Shown: positions 50,109-60,722, numbered from the stretch's first letter. The stretch: DNA of 64,000 bases from Trifolium pratense (GCF_020283565.1 NC_060061.1:43499362-43563361); one strand, 5' to 3'. Notes: generated from the letters alone by a model not told the origin. Translations and numbers: made by a program.

Positions 50109-52046
50109 ATGACGGATCTTCAAATCCTATACTTTACATCCATTTTCTCCCTTTTCATTTTTGTGTTCATAGCAAACAAAATAGTAACCAAGAAATCTAA
50201 CTCAACTCCAAATTTACCACCAGGTCCATTGAAGCTACCTATCATAGGAAACATACACAACCTTATAGGTTCACTTCCCCATCATAAGCTAAGAGACTTA
50301 TCAACAAAATATGGACCTTTAATGCATCTAAAACTTGGTGAAGTTTCAACAATTGTAGTTTCATCATCAGAATATGCAAAAGAAGTGTTGAAAACACATG
50401 ATCTTGTATTTGCATCAAGGCCTCCAATTCTAGCTTCAAAGATAATGAGTTATGATTCCCTTGGTATGTCTTTTGCACCTTATGGTGATTATTGGAGACA
50501 ACTTAGAAAAATTTGTACTTTAGAACTATTAAGTTCAAAACGTGTCCAATCTTTTCAACCAATTAGAAGTGAAGAGATAAGCAATCTAATAAAATCGATT
50601 GCTTCAAAAGAAGGATCACAAATTAATCTCACCAAAGAAGTGTTTTCAACAATATTTACAATCACTTCAAGACTAGCCTTTGGAAAAAAGTGTAAGGAAA
50701 ATCAGAAATTCATTTCGGTCGTAAAGGAAGCCGTGGAGGTTGCTGGAGGTTTTGAGTTGGGAGATTTGTTCCCTTCATTTAAATGGCTTCAACATATGTC
50801 TGGATTGAAGCCTAAGCTTGAAAAGTTGCACAAACAAGCTGACAAGATAATGCAAAACATTATTGATGACCATAGGGAGGCTAATAAATCAAGGGTCAAT
50901 GAAGATGAAAAGATGGAGGAAGATCTTATAGATGTGCTATTGAATCAGGATTGTTTAAGTGATAATAGTGTCAAGGCAGTCATCTTGGTAAGCATATTAA
51001 TATATTATACTTTAATTAATCTAAGTTGAACTATTTAGAGATTCTTTTTATCTTAAAAATATAATTAGAGATGAGATAATAGTGTGTTTGGAAAGAAAAA
51101 AAAAAGGGTTAATTTGCAATTTATAATTTTGGAAAAAAATAGGGGTGAATTTGCAATTTATAAAATTTGTAGGGGTTAATTTGAAAATTTTAAAATAGAT
51201 GGGAGGAAAGAATTTTTCTCTTTCTTAACAAAATAAGAGTAAAAATGACTTAACTTATCAATATTTACGAGTTCTTAATCTATTTTTCAAATCTCTAAAA
51301 TGATAAAAGATTTAGGACCAGAGTATGTATATATTATCTCTTATATTGGGATTGCCTAAAAAAATCTCATATATTGGGATGGATGATTTTTGGATATTAA
51401 TCATTTTAACTAACTAGATTTCTTGATCATGAAGGATATGTATGGAGGTGGAAGTGAGACATCAGCTGCTACCATAGTATGGGCTGTGGCAGAGATGATT
51501 AAAAATCCAAGAATCATGGAGAAGGTACAAGCAGAGGTAAGAGAGGCATTTGATAAAGAAAAAATAACCAAAGAAAGTGACATAGAGAAGTTAAAATATT
51601 TAAAATATGTTGTAAAAGAGACATTGAGATTACACCCTCCAGGTGCATTTTTGCTTCCAAGAGAGTGCGGACAAGCATGTCAGATAAATGGATATGATAT
51701 ACCTTTTAAAAGCAAAGTCATCGTGAATGTTTGGGCCATTGGAAGAGATCCAAACCATTGGACTGACCCAGAAATTTTTTATCCTGAAAGGTTCATTGAA
51801 AATCTTGTAGACTATAAGGGTAATAATTATGAGTACATTCCATTTGGCTCTGGTAGAAGAATATGCCCGGGGATCATATTTGGTTTAGCCAATGTTGAAT
51901 TTTCCCTTGCATTGTTGATGTATCACTTTGATTGGAAACTTCCCATTGGAGTGAAGAAAGAAGATTTAGACATGAGTGAGACTTTTGGAGTAACTATGGC
52001 TAAAAAAGAAGATTTATACCTTATTCCTTCCACTTATCATCCTTAG
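50109..52046 (+). CDS. P450 locus J, CYP71D-like, complete
   Basis: Complete 496-residue P450 of subgroup 4, sister to H and K. Exons 50,109-50,987 and 51,435-52,046, phase-0 intron of 447 bp. The start reads [16 protein letters not shown], one codon longer than MDLQILYF in H and K because of ACG inserted after ATG. Hinge [14 protein letters not shown]-helix GGSETS, ETLR at about 355-358, PERF, and haem cysteine at about 437. The haem loop is [11 protein letters not shown], with serine where the other loci have alanine; the cysteine is intact. No stop or shift. Likely functional; substrate unknown. Confidence 0.96.
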
Positions 52047-53185
52047 CCTACTCTAGCAAGCCAACAAAAAAACAAGACAAGGCGAAACAAAATTTGATGC
52101 AAGGCAACTGTCCATCACGAATAGAAGAAAGTTCCGGTAGTACAGATGATGAATATACGGATGAAGAATTCGAAGCACTGGAAATTTGGGAAATCGGTAA
52201 AATCTTAAATTTGAAGGCATAAAATGATAACGAGTATGTTGTAAAAAGATCGTTCAATGCATGCGCAGAAGCAATAGAAAACGAAATAAGAGCGCGCTAA
52301 TGCTGCATTGGTTAGAGTTAGCTAACTTTGAATTGCTGTGATTGTTGTTGCTTATTGGCTTCCTTCCATGTGTTTTTTGGAGGGCTGCTTGTAGGGTGTG
52401 TTAGGGTGTAGTGGTTGCTGCATTTGGGTTTCAGTCTCTTGGTGTTATATTTTTGTTGGTGTGTTTTTTTTCCTCTTCCTCCCCTTCTTAGAAGGCATGG
52501 AAGTTTTGTCTTTCGTGGCTTTGCCTTGTTTTTTTTAACGCTTAATTGCATGTATAGTCCCTTATGTTTATTTTAAGTTTTAATTTGGTCTATTATGTTT
52601 AAAAAGTTTCAAATTGATTCTTTTAGTCAAATTTTTATTTAAATCGTCTACGTGACTAATTATGGATTTGCATATGCGGACAACTTAGGAAGGTACTATG
52701 TGAAAGTTATAGAAAAAATTAATTCAAAATTTAACAAAAAATTATAAAAAATTAACTTAAAATTTAACGAAAATGACGAACTTATATTAAAATCAATATA
52801 ACATAAGGGACAAAACATGAAACTTTTTAAACATAAGAGACCAAATTAAAAACTAAAATAAACATAAGGGACTAAATATGCAATTAAGTTTTTTTAATGA
52901 TAGATATATATATTATATATTAATATAACTTGTTGGCTTTGTTATGTTGAGTCTTTTTTCTTGATAAGGAAATAATTATGTTTTTATGTGTGTATGGCAA
53001 GATTTTAAATCTTTGGAAATGAAACTATTATTATAGTTTGCAATATAGTTGTCCGGTCAAGAATTTTTGTTTTGTTGCTTCTCATTGATCGGATTCTATC
53101 CATAAATAGAATTTTAGTACTATAGCAATTAAGAAAAATGCTCAATGCAGCTAAGCTATCCATAAGTAGTATTATAATACTATAC
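52047..53185. other. J downstream region, no gene
   Basis: Contains the TIR element at 52,539-52,888. Otherwise no recognised feature. Confidence 0.45.
52539..52888. mobile_element. TIR element, 350 bp, probably Mutator-type
   Basis: Inverted ends CTTAATTGCATGTATAGTCC and, as reverse complement of the right end, CTTAATTGCATATTTAGTCC. A 9-bp direct repeat TTTTTTTAA flanks it (52,530-52,538 and 52,889-52,897), but low complexity weakens that evidence. Related remnants are at about 5,040 and 34,323. Confidence 0.65.
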
Positions 53186-53319
53186 AATTTTTTTTTGTCA
53201 AGTATACTAGTGGTTGGAAAAATCCAAGTTAAATGTGAATAAGTGAAGTATCTCGAGTTCGAACTCGGGCTCATGCACATAAAGTGCGATGTCCATACCA
53301 ACTGAGCTATGCTCGTGGA
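53186..53319 (-). mobile_element. SINE, family 1
   Basis: Minus strand: CATAGCTCAGTTGGTATGG (A box), CGAGTTCGAACTCGAG (B box), then the family's TTATTCACATTTAA segment and poly(A) (poly-T on plus near 53,189). It abuts a Stowaway MITE. Confidence 0.75.
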
Positions 53320-53324
53320 GACTA

Positions 53325-53607
53325 CTCCCTCCGTACCACAATATATGTCACTTTGGGGGAAAAATTTGTACCACAATATATGTCGCTTTATATTACCAAT
53401 GAAGCATTTAATGCTATTTTTCTTATTATACCCTTAACTATTTATTACTCTCTCTTCTTTCCATTCTTCAATTTTTTTTTTCCATACCATAAATGAAGGA
53501 CAATTTTGTAAATCAACTCATAATCTCTCTTTTCCATACAACATTAATTGTCTTTTGTTAATATGTGTAAAAGTGTCAAAACGACATATATTATAATACG
53601 GAGGGAG
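53325..53607. mobile_element. Stowaway-type MITE
   Basis: 283 bp with ends CTCCCTCCGTACCACAATAT and ATTATAATACGGAGGGAG, flanked by TA on both sides (53,323-53,324 and 53,608-53,609), as for Tc1/mariner MITEs. Confidence 0.9.
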
Positions 53608-53924
53608 TACTATACAAATATTCTTTTTTTTTTTGAACGGCAAAGACTACACAAATACTCTAATTCCTACAATTTATATACAATAATTGATAATGACAGC
53701 TAAGCATATATTCAGCAACAATAAGAATCTTAGTGATGACAAAATCACAACAATAATTAAATATATCATTAAATTACAACATTAATTAAGATTACAACAA
53801 TAATTAGAGATTAGATAATTAAAATCACAACAATAATTAGCATTTAAATTGATAATGGAGCAGGATATTCTTTATTGACATTCCCTCCGGAGAAAATTTA
53901 AAATGATGTTGGTGTAGTGTTGGG

Positions 53925-54571
53925 AATAGGCTGTATAAGGGCCTTCGGCCTGGTCTGGCTTGTTTATTAAAAGTGTCAGATTTAAGTCTTAAAAAGAGTT
54001 TATTTATATAAATAGACCAGACTCATGCTTCTAAAAAAACCTACAAAGCCTGATAGACTGGTCTGTTTATATTTAATAATTATTATTTATATTTATATAA
54101 TATTATTATTATTTTTTTACGGTAAGAATATAATATTATTATTTATATCTTGTAAAAAATATATTATTTTTTTACAAAGAAAAAATATATTATTTAGACA
54201 AAATATTTCAGCACAATTCACAAATCATCGGGTTAACATTAGTGCTTAGTAAACAATTTGTATTATGGCATACTTAATAGATTTTGTCGTAATCATATTT
54301 GTTATTTTATTAGCTTTTAATTACCGTGTTAATTATTTTATTAGTTTTTTCTTAATGTCGTAGAAATTATAAAAATTTAAACGTGAAATAAGCTTTAAGG
54401 TCTGTTTGGCCTATTTAAAAAGACTATATAGAGGCTTTTATATAACACAGACTTTTAAATAGGATTAAAGGTCAGGCCAGGCGAAAAAAAATAATATTTA
54501 ATAAGCCGTAAACCAGACTTAGGCTTGAAGAAAAATCTCAGGCTTGTCAAAGTCTGGCCTGTTCCCAACCA
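53925..54571. mobile_element. Inverted-repeat element, probably hAT-type MITE
   Basis: Left end TTGGGAATAGGCTGTATAAG and right end CTGGCCTGTTCCCAA form imperfect inverted repeats. Internal repeats of TAGACCAGACT and GTCTGGTCT type are frequent. Target duplication not resolved. Confidence 0.5.
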
Positions 54572-54574
54572 TAT

Positions 54575-54630
54575 GGGTGGTCAAGCATCAATTTCCTGAT
54601 GTGAAATTGATGCACAAGTTCAAATAACAT
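54575..54630 (-). pseudogene. Ty1/copia polyprotein remnant, distal part
   Basis: A minus-strand frame reads VHQFHIRKLMLDHP, weakly like the C-terminal end of a copia RNase H domain. It would continue the piece at 60,723-60,880 if the Tat element between them were removed. Confidence 0.35.
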
Positions 54631-55032
54631 TGATCGTGTAGACCAGAATGATGCGACTTCGCCGGCGTTTTGCGGTGGTTGAGAGCGTTTGGGACCCCTG
54701 TTGGAGCGGAGGGGGGTTGTGTACCTGCAGGCACTCCGACGCTCAAGTCAGTATGTGTGTAAGGTTTTCTTAGCTATAACAATGCGTACCTTTGCAAATG
54801 AAGTGAGATGCATATATATAGCCCCCAGCGCTGGGCTAAGGCCCTTGATGGCATTAATGGCCATCAAGTGGCTGCCGGAAAACGGCTTGGAGGCCTTGAT
54901 GGGCAGTAAATGCTCATCATTCCGGTTTACGGCCGTTACAATACGCAAGGGTATCTGACCGTTAGGACGTGCTCGGATGGTATGTGTGTTCGACACCCTC
55001 TGATGCTCGAGCTCTAAGCTCGGCCCAGAACA
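54631..55032 (-). repeat. 3' LTR of the Tat element
   Basis: Direct copy of 60,321-60,722. Contains a TATA-like ATATATATAG block near 54,813 (plus-strand position). Confidence 0.95.
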
Positions 55033-55336
55033 GGAGCCCCCCAAGTCGTTATGCTCGTAGGCGAGGGTAATGACTTGAAGCTTTATCGGTTCATCTCGAT
55101 TTGCCGAACGTAACAGATCCGAGTTGGGCAGCTGAATTTTCGCAGTGTTCCCGTGGTCAAAGTCAAGCTTTGGAAAGGGAAAATCGTTTATTCCAAGTGG
55201 TCAATCCTAGGTATCTGTAGCCGCCTCTCGCACTTATGGGATGTCAGGTGTGGTGACTGGTCCTTTGGGCGGCAAGTTTTGCTATAAATACTTGCTTATC
55301 CTTTGGCTTCCCATATCCTGAGTTTGAAGGCTAGCG

Positions 55337-55693
55337 ATGGATAATAGGGATTCCAAGAAGGTTGTTGCTGATGGTTCTGAGTCTCGAAGAGGGAAAAAGA
55401 GAGTGGAAGTTCCTAAGCCTGCACCGGCTCGTTCTCAAAAGGGGAAAGAAGCTAAGGTGATGCTCCCTTCCTCGGATACTTCTGATACCTCAAGTTCCGA
55501 CGAATCGGCGGATTTCATTGGGGCAATCGAGGAGTTCCTGAGGGCTCATCAATCTCCCCACCTCTATCCTCCTGGCCCTGCCTCTGGTGAAGGTGGGTCT
55601 CAGGTTGGGAAAGAGGCTAAGATATGGCCAGAGGAGGTGTTGTGGACTGATTCGGATTCCGCAATTAGTTCAGGTTCCGAGCGCGAGGATTAG
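55337..55693 (+). CDS. Antisense accessory gene inside the retrotransposon
   Basis: 118-residue open frame opposite to the polyprotein. Its own TATAAATA lies at 55,283-55,290, 47 bp before the ATG, and AATAAA signals follow the stop at about 55,744. This makes a compact complete transcription unit in the place where integrase should be. The product is highly charged and low-complexity: a basic N-terminal part (SRRGKKRVEVPKP), a serine/aspartate-rich centre (SSDTSDTSSSDESADFIG) and an acidic C-terminus (SDSAISSGSERED). It has no signal peptide or membrane segment. Tat-lineage elements are known to carry additional antisense frames (for example in Grande). Function unknown; a nuclear or nucleic-acid-linked role is only a guess from charge. 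Confidence 0.7.
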   Translation: MDNRDSKKVVADGSESRRGKKRVEVPKPAPARSQKGKEAKVMLPSSDTSDTSSSDESADFIGAIEEFLRAHQSPHLYPPGPASGEGGSQVGKEAKIWPEEVLWTDSDSAISSGSERED

Positions 55694-55930
55694 GTGCTCG
55701 GTTCCCTTGTAATTCTCTTCCCTTTGTAGTGGATTTATCATTAATAAAATAATTCTCCTTTGATTTTTCCCGAGCATAGTTTATTTGCACTCATGCTTTA
55801 TATATGCCTTTAATTTAAATGATGTTGAGCTCATATTTAAATGATACCGAGCAGACTTTTCGACTGAAAACCGTACTCTCTTTTCGAGCATGTTTTCGAT
55901 TTTACCAATTTGTCGAGGATCACGGTGTTC

Positions 55931-58900
55931 CTATTCGGTTTGTCTGAATTTGGTTAATTTTTCTTTGATTAAGTTTAAATATTCCGTGAGTCGCTCGTCT
56001 TTTGTTTGGTATTCCCCGGTTATTTGTGATGCGACGAGCTGTGAGTCCGTGAATATTTTAATTTCCTCAGCTTCCATATCCTGAGCCAACCTTAATCCTG
56101 CCAAGAAAGCTTCGTATTCGGCTTGGTTGTTTGTGGTTGGAAAGGCGAGCTCGAGTGAAACTTCTATGAGCGCTCCTTCACCGCTTTCGAGTATGATACC
56201 CGCACCACTCCCCTGTGGATTCGAGGATCCATCTACGAAGATGGTCCATTTGTTTTTGTCCGGGGTAGATGGTGTGGTCATCTCGGCTATGAAGTCTGCT
56301 AGCACTTGGGCTTTTAAAGCCTTTCTGCTTTCGAAAAAGATTTCGAATTCGGACAACTCGAGCGACCATTTTAGCATTCGTCCTGTCATATCCGGCCTCG
56401 CAAGGAGTTGCTTGATCGGTTGATCAGTTCGAACCACGATGGAGTGAGCTAAGAAATAGTGTCTTAGCTTCCTCGCGGCCATGACTACTGCTAAGGCCGT
56501 TTTTTCAATCTGTAAGTACCGGAGTTCTGGTCCTTGCAGAGCCTTGCTCACGAAATAGACAGGTTTTTGCCCTTGCTCGGTTTCTCTTATGAGAACAGCG
56601 CTGATGGCCTCCGATGCTACGGCGAGATAAAGATATAAGGTTTCCCCTTCGTTGGGTCGCGTTAGGACTGGGGGTTCGGATAATGCTCGTTTTAAGTGTT
56701 GTAGCGCATCCTCGCATTCCTTTGTCCATTCGAATGCGGATTCTTTTCTAAGTAATTTGAATAAAGGTAGCGCGTGTTGAGCGGATTTTGCGACAAAACG
56801 AGATAAGGCGGTGAGCATCCCGTTTAATGATTGGATAGATTTCTTTGAGTCCGGCGTAGGGAATTCAAAGAATGCTCTGCATTTATCGGGGTTAGCTTCG
56901 ATTCCTCTTTCAGTTAAGTAAAACCCGAGGAATTTCCCAGCTTTTACGCCGAACGTGCATTTTTCAGGATTGAATCTCATGTTATACTTTCTCGCTTGGT
57001 CGAACACTCTTTTTAGATGGGCTGTATGATCGACTTCCTCTTTGGATTTGACGATCATATCATCCATGTAGACTTCGAGCATGTCACCGATTTCATTATT
57101 GAAGACTTTGTTCATCATCCTTTGGTATGTGGCGCCTGCGTTTTTAAGCCCGAAAGGCATTACGTTGTAATAATAATTACCGGATTCGGTCATAAACGCT
57201 GTTTTCTTTTTATCGATTTCAGCCATTTTTATTTGATTATAACCCGAGTACGCATCCATAAACGATAGTAATTTAAATCCTGATGAATTATCTACTAATT
57301 TGTCTATGTTAGGTAAAGGGTAAGCGTCTTTAGGGCAAGCCCTATTAAGATCGGTATAATCAACACACATGCGCCATTTTCCATTCGATTTCTTGACAAG
57401 TACAACATTGGATAGCCAGGTGGTATACCTAGCTTCCGAAATGAAATTTGCCTCGAGGAGGTCTTTTACAGCTTTTTCGGCAGCCTCCGCTTTTTCGGGA
57501 GACTGCTTCCTACGCCGCTGAACAACGGCACTAGCCCTAGGATCTAAAGTCAGCTGGTGACAAGCGACCTCAGGGTCGATACCGGGCATCTCTGCAGCGC
57601 TCCAGGCGAACAGTTCAGCATTGTCCTTAAGGCAGGCGACCAGCTGCTTTTTGACCAAGTCGGGGAGTCCAGTTCCAATCTTGATTCCTTTGAGGGGGTC
57701 TTCGCCTAAGGGCACAAGTTCGAAATCTCCGTCCGGGATGGGGCGATAGATTTTCTTTTCAGCGTCGGTGAGGTCCTTTTGTTTTTCTTCTTGATGCTCC
57801 TTTTTTGTGAGTCGAGCATCGATGTCGACGGAACCTCCAACAGTGTTTACCCCCGGATTTTTCTTTTCAGTTTTCTTGGGGGTTGCCACGGTGCTCAGAT
57901 TTTTTGCCGCGGCCTCGAAGCATCTCCTCGCAGCAGCTATGTCGCCGTTGATGGTGGCGACCTGGCCGTCCAGTGTGTAGTATTTCAGCTTCAGGTGAAC
58001 AGTGGACGACACAGCGAACAGCTCCGCTAAAGTAGTTCTGCCGATGATGCAGTTATACAGCGAAGGACAGTCGACGACCATGAATTGTGTCCTCACGGAT
58101 TTCATTGCCTTCTCCTCACCGAAGGTGACGATGAGATCCACGTATCCCCAAGGTTTGGTAGTCGACCCATTGAACCCCTGAAGGTCGGGTCCTACATATG
58201 GAACCAAGTTCTTCTCTGACAGCTGTAGAGTTTTGAATAGCCCCGAGTACATTACGTCGCACGAGCTCCCCTGATCTACGAGGATGCGGTGGACGTCGAA
58301 GTTTGCCATGCGAGCCCTCACCAACAGTGGTATTTGATAGTTTGGTGAGCCCCCAGGAACTTCTGATTTGTAGAAGGCCAGCGGGTCGGAGTCCCCCTCA
58401 GGTTTGGTGATGGTGATGGGAGTCACCGAGCAAACGTTCTCCAGCTCCTCGAACTTCCTTTTTACCGATCCGAGGGTGATTTTGTTTAGCCCTCCACCTG
58501 TTATCACCAGTGCTTTTGGGAAATTTTCCCATGAGCCATTCAGGTGGGCGTTGAAATGCCTTAGGAGCGCTCCCTCGTCTGACCCCGGGGATGGGAGTGG
58601 AATTTCAGGTGCTGAGATGGCAAGCGCCTGAGGGACGATGCCTCTGTTTTCCTGCTCGGGAACATCAATGGCCATTGCGACCTCTTGAGGCTCCCGCCTT
58701 TGTTGTTGTTGTTGTTGTTGTTGTGCTTGTTCGTCGTTCTGAACATATCTTCGGGCATAACCCTTCTGTATCAGAATCTCGATGGCATCTTTTAAGTGGA
58801 CACAGTCCTCAGTGACGTGTCCATGGCTTTTATGATAGCGACAAAATTTCGTCCTATCAGTATTTGCCTTCATGGGCTGCTGTCTCGGGAAGTGGATCCC

Positions 58901-60235
58901 AGCCTTTTTGAAGTCCGCAGCGGAGACTTCGGCGAAAATGCGATCTCTTGACGCATTCAGTGGAGTATATGTTGTGAATTTTCCCCGAGGAGGTTTGGAA
59001 TCTTTTATCCTTTCCTCCCTTTGCTTTTCGTTACCTCTTCGTGAGGTCCCAGCTTCGTCCTTTTCATGGTTCCTGGTTTTTTCTTGACTTTTCGGCCTTC
59101 TTATATCTTTGGCCCTTTGTTTCTCCTCGTAGGTAATGTACTTCTTCGCCTTTTCGAAGAACGCGTCCAGCGTTTTCGGCTCTTCGATACCGACAGCTTT
59201 AGCAAAGTCGCTGTCTGGATGTAATCCCCTGTCGAGGAGATACAGCTTCATGCTCTCATCGACCTTCACTTCAACGGCTGCCTTGTTGAACCGTTCGAGG
59301 TAGGCCCTTAGGGGCTCGTTTTCGCCTTGGATGATGGCCTCGAGGGTTGCTTCAGTTTTTGGATGACGCCTCGAGGAAGTGAAGTGAGCCCGGAAGCGGG
59401 CGCACAGGTCCGACCAAGAGTCTACGGATCCTGGCGCCAAGCTCTTGTACCAAGCCATAGCGCCTTTCCTCAGAGTTGTGGGAAAGAGCTTACACTTGAT
59501 AGAGCCTCGTACATTTCTGTACTCGAGGAGAGCTTCAAGATTTTCGATGTGCTCGTCCGGGTCCGTCGAGCCATCGTAGGTATCCATTGCCGGTGGTTTT
59601 TCGAGTCCGACCGGTAGGGGGAGTTCTCGGATCCTTCGGGAGAGGGGGCCTTGGTGATTGTCTCTCTCTTCCGGGGATCGGTTCCTTTGGCGACGAGGAG
59701 GGTTGTCCCTTCTAGGGGAATGTCTCCTCGGCGGGGTGGAGTTTCGAGATATAGCCTCGTTTCTCCTTTCGCTTCTGTGGCGAGGTGGTGAGCGAGACCT
59801 GGAGTAGGTTCTGCTTCTCACTGGTGTGGGTGAACGGCGAGCTGGACGAGCTTGCGCCGTGATCCTCGACTCGGCAATTGCGTCGATGCGACGGCTTTGT
59901 TGCTCGAGCCTTTGATTCTGCTGCTCGAATCGCTGGTTCTGTTGCAGCAGCAAGTCTGACTGGCGGTTGATTGCATTGACCAGCGCAGCCATCATTTCTT
60001 GCATGGGAACGCCCGGAGGGATAGCCGCTGCCGGAGTCGCCTGTGGCGGGGTAGCCACAGGGATCTGCGGTTCTTCTGGGTTGTAGGGCTCGTAATGCGC
60101 GTTTTGCTCTCCCTGGCCATCTTCCGTTACGGAGGCGAATTGGCCGTCCCCTGGGTGGTACGCTGCGTAATCCATCGGTGATCCATGGTTCTCCGCCACT
60201 TGCTCCGGGATTTGATGGTTGTTAACGCCAGCCAT
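55931..60235 (-). CDS. Gag-pol polyprotein of the Tat element (gag, protease, RT, RNase H, second RNase H)
   Basis: Single uninterrupted frame of 1,434 codons. Order: glutamine- and arginine/serine-rich N-terminus (to about residue 200); gag core with WSDLCARFRAHF (about 270-285); a CRYHKSHGHVTEDC knuckle-like motif near 460; a Q9 tract near 505 (CAA/CAG repeat at about 58,700-58,725); aspartic protease with active-site VDQGSS at about 653; reverse transcriptase with YMDD near 1,056; RNase H (about 1,170-1,290); and a second RNase H-like domain starting WTIFVDGSSNPQG (about 1,310-1,430), the hallmark of the Tat lineage. The frame ends directly after this domain, and no integrase HHCC or DDE motif follows. 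The missing integrase makes it defective on its own. Confidence 0.93.
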   Translation of the reverse strand: MAGVNNHQIPEQVAENHGSPMDYAAYHPGDGQFASVTEDGQGEQNAHYEPYNPEEPQIPVATPPQATPAAAIPPGVPMQEMMAALVNAINRQSDLLLQQNQRFEQQNQRLEQQSRRIDAIAESRITAQARPARRSPTPVRSRTYSRSRSPPRHRSERRNEAISRNSTPPRRHSPRRDNPPRRQRNRSPEERDNHQGPLSRRIRELPLPVGLEKPPAMDTYDGSTDPDEHIENLEALLEYRNVRGSIKCKLFPTTLRKGAMAWYKSLAPGSVDSWSDLCARFRAHFTSSRRHPKTEATLEAIIQGENEPLRAYLERFNKAAVEVKVDESMKLYLLDRGLHPDSDFAKAVGIEEPKTLDAFFEKAKKYITYEEKQRAKDIRRPKSQEKTRNHEKDEAGTSRRGNEKQREERIKDSKPPRGKFTTYTPLNASRDRIFAEVSAADFKKAGIHFPRQQPMKANTDRTKFCRYHKSHGHVTEDCVHLKDAIEILIQKGYARRYVQNDEQAQQQQQQQQRREPQEVAMAIDVPEQENRGIVPQALAISAPEIPLPSPGSDEGALLRHFNAHLNGSWENFPKALVITGGGLNKITLGSVKRKFEELENVCSVTPITITKPEGDSDPLAFYKSEVPGGSPNYQIPLLVRARMANFDVHRILVDQGSSCDVMYSGLFKTLQLSEKNLVPYVGPDLQGFNGSTTKPWGYVDLIVTFGEEKAMKSVRTQFMVVDCPSLYNCIIGRTTLAELFAVSSTVHLKLKYYTLDGQVATINGDIAAARRCFEAAAKNLSTVATPKKTEKKNPGVNTVGGSVDIDARLTKKEHQEEKQKDLTDAEKKIYRPIPDGDFELVPLGEDPLKGIKIGTGLPDLVKKQLVACLKDNAELFAWSAAEMPGIDPEVACHQLTLDPRASAVVQRRRKQSPEKAEAAEKAVKDLLEANFISEARYTTWLSNVVLVKKSNGKWRMCVDYTDLNRACPKDAYPLPNIDKLVDNSSGFKLLSFMDAYSGYNQIKMAEIDKKKTAFMTESGNYYYNVMPFGLKNAGATYQRMMNKVFNNEIGDMLEVYMDDMIVKSKEEVDHTAHLKRVFDQARKYNMRFNPEKCTFGVKAGKFLGFYLTERGIEANPDKCRAFFEFPTPDSKKSIQSLNGMLTALSRFVAKSAQHALPLFKLLRKESAFEWTKECEDALQHLKRALSEPPVLTRPNEGETLYLYLAVASEAISAVLIRETEQGQKPVYFVSKALQGPELRYLQIEKTALAVVMAARKLRHYFLAHSIVVRTDQPIKQLLARPDMTGRMLKWSLELSEFEIFFESRKALKAQVLADFIAEMTTPSTPDKNKWTIFVDGSSNPQGSGAGIILESGEGALIEVSLELAFPTTNNQAEYEAFLAGLRLAQDMEAEEIKIFTDSQLVASQITGEYQTKDERLTEYLNLIKEKLTKFRQTE

Positions 60236-60320
60236 TGGTCGTGAAAGGGTGTTTTGAGGAAGTTTTTTAGTTTTTGGTTTGAATAAACAGGGAAACTATC
60301 GTTCCCACAGACGGCGCCAC

Positions 60321-60722
60321 TGATCGTGTAGACCAGAATGATGCGACTTCGCCGGCGTTTTGCGGTGGTTGAGAGCGTTTGGGACCCCTGTTGGAGCGGA
60401 GGGGGGTTGTGTACCTGCAGGCACTCCGACGCTCAAGTCAGTATGTGTGTAAGGTTTTCTTAGCTATAACAATGCGTACCTTTGCAAATGAAGTGAGATG
60501 CATATATATAGCCCCCAGCGCTGGGCTAAGGCCCTTGATGGCATTAATGGCCATCAAGTGGCTGCCGGAAAACGGCTTGGAGGCCTTGATGGGCAGTAAA
60601 TGCTCATCATTCCGGTTTACGGCCGTTACAATACGCAAGGGTATCTGACCGTTAGGACGTGCTCGGATGGTATGTGTGTTCGACACCCTCTGATGCTCGA
60701 GCTCTAAGCTCGGCCCAGAACA
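60321..60722 (-). repeat. 5' LTR of the Tat element
   Basis: Copy of 54,631-55,032; followed on the minus strand by the primer-binding site. Confidence 0.95.

Larger units (their letters stand above)
54631..60722 (-). mobile_element. Ty3/gypsy Tat-lineage LTR retrotransposon, integrase lacking
   Basis: 6,092 bp. LTRs of 402 bp at 54,631-55,032 (3' LTR, element on minus strand) and 60,321-60,722 (5' LTR); by reading I found no difference between them. 5-bp duplication AACAT at 54,626-54,630 and 60,723-60,727. Primer-binding site TGGCGCCGTCTGTGGGAAC follows the 5' LTR on the minus strand (about 60,302-60,320), and a polypurine tract TTGGGGGGCTCC precedes the 3' LTR. It holds one polyprotein frame and one antisense gene. 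An integrase region, expected after the second RNase H, is missing, so transposition would need a partner element. Confidence 0.95.

Noticed and set aside
54689..54958. 89-codon frame in the LTR, repeated at 60,379
   Set aside because: Identical in both LTRs only because the LTRs are duplicates; no sign of a protein.
56127..60181. Several plus-strand frames of 60-100 codons inside the retrotransposon
   Set aside because: Shadows of the gag-pol frame; no promoter or poly(A) context, unlike the frame at 55,337.
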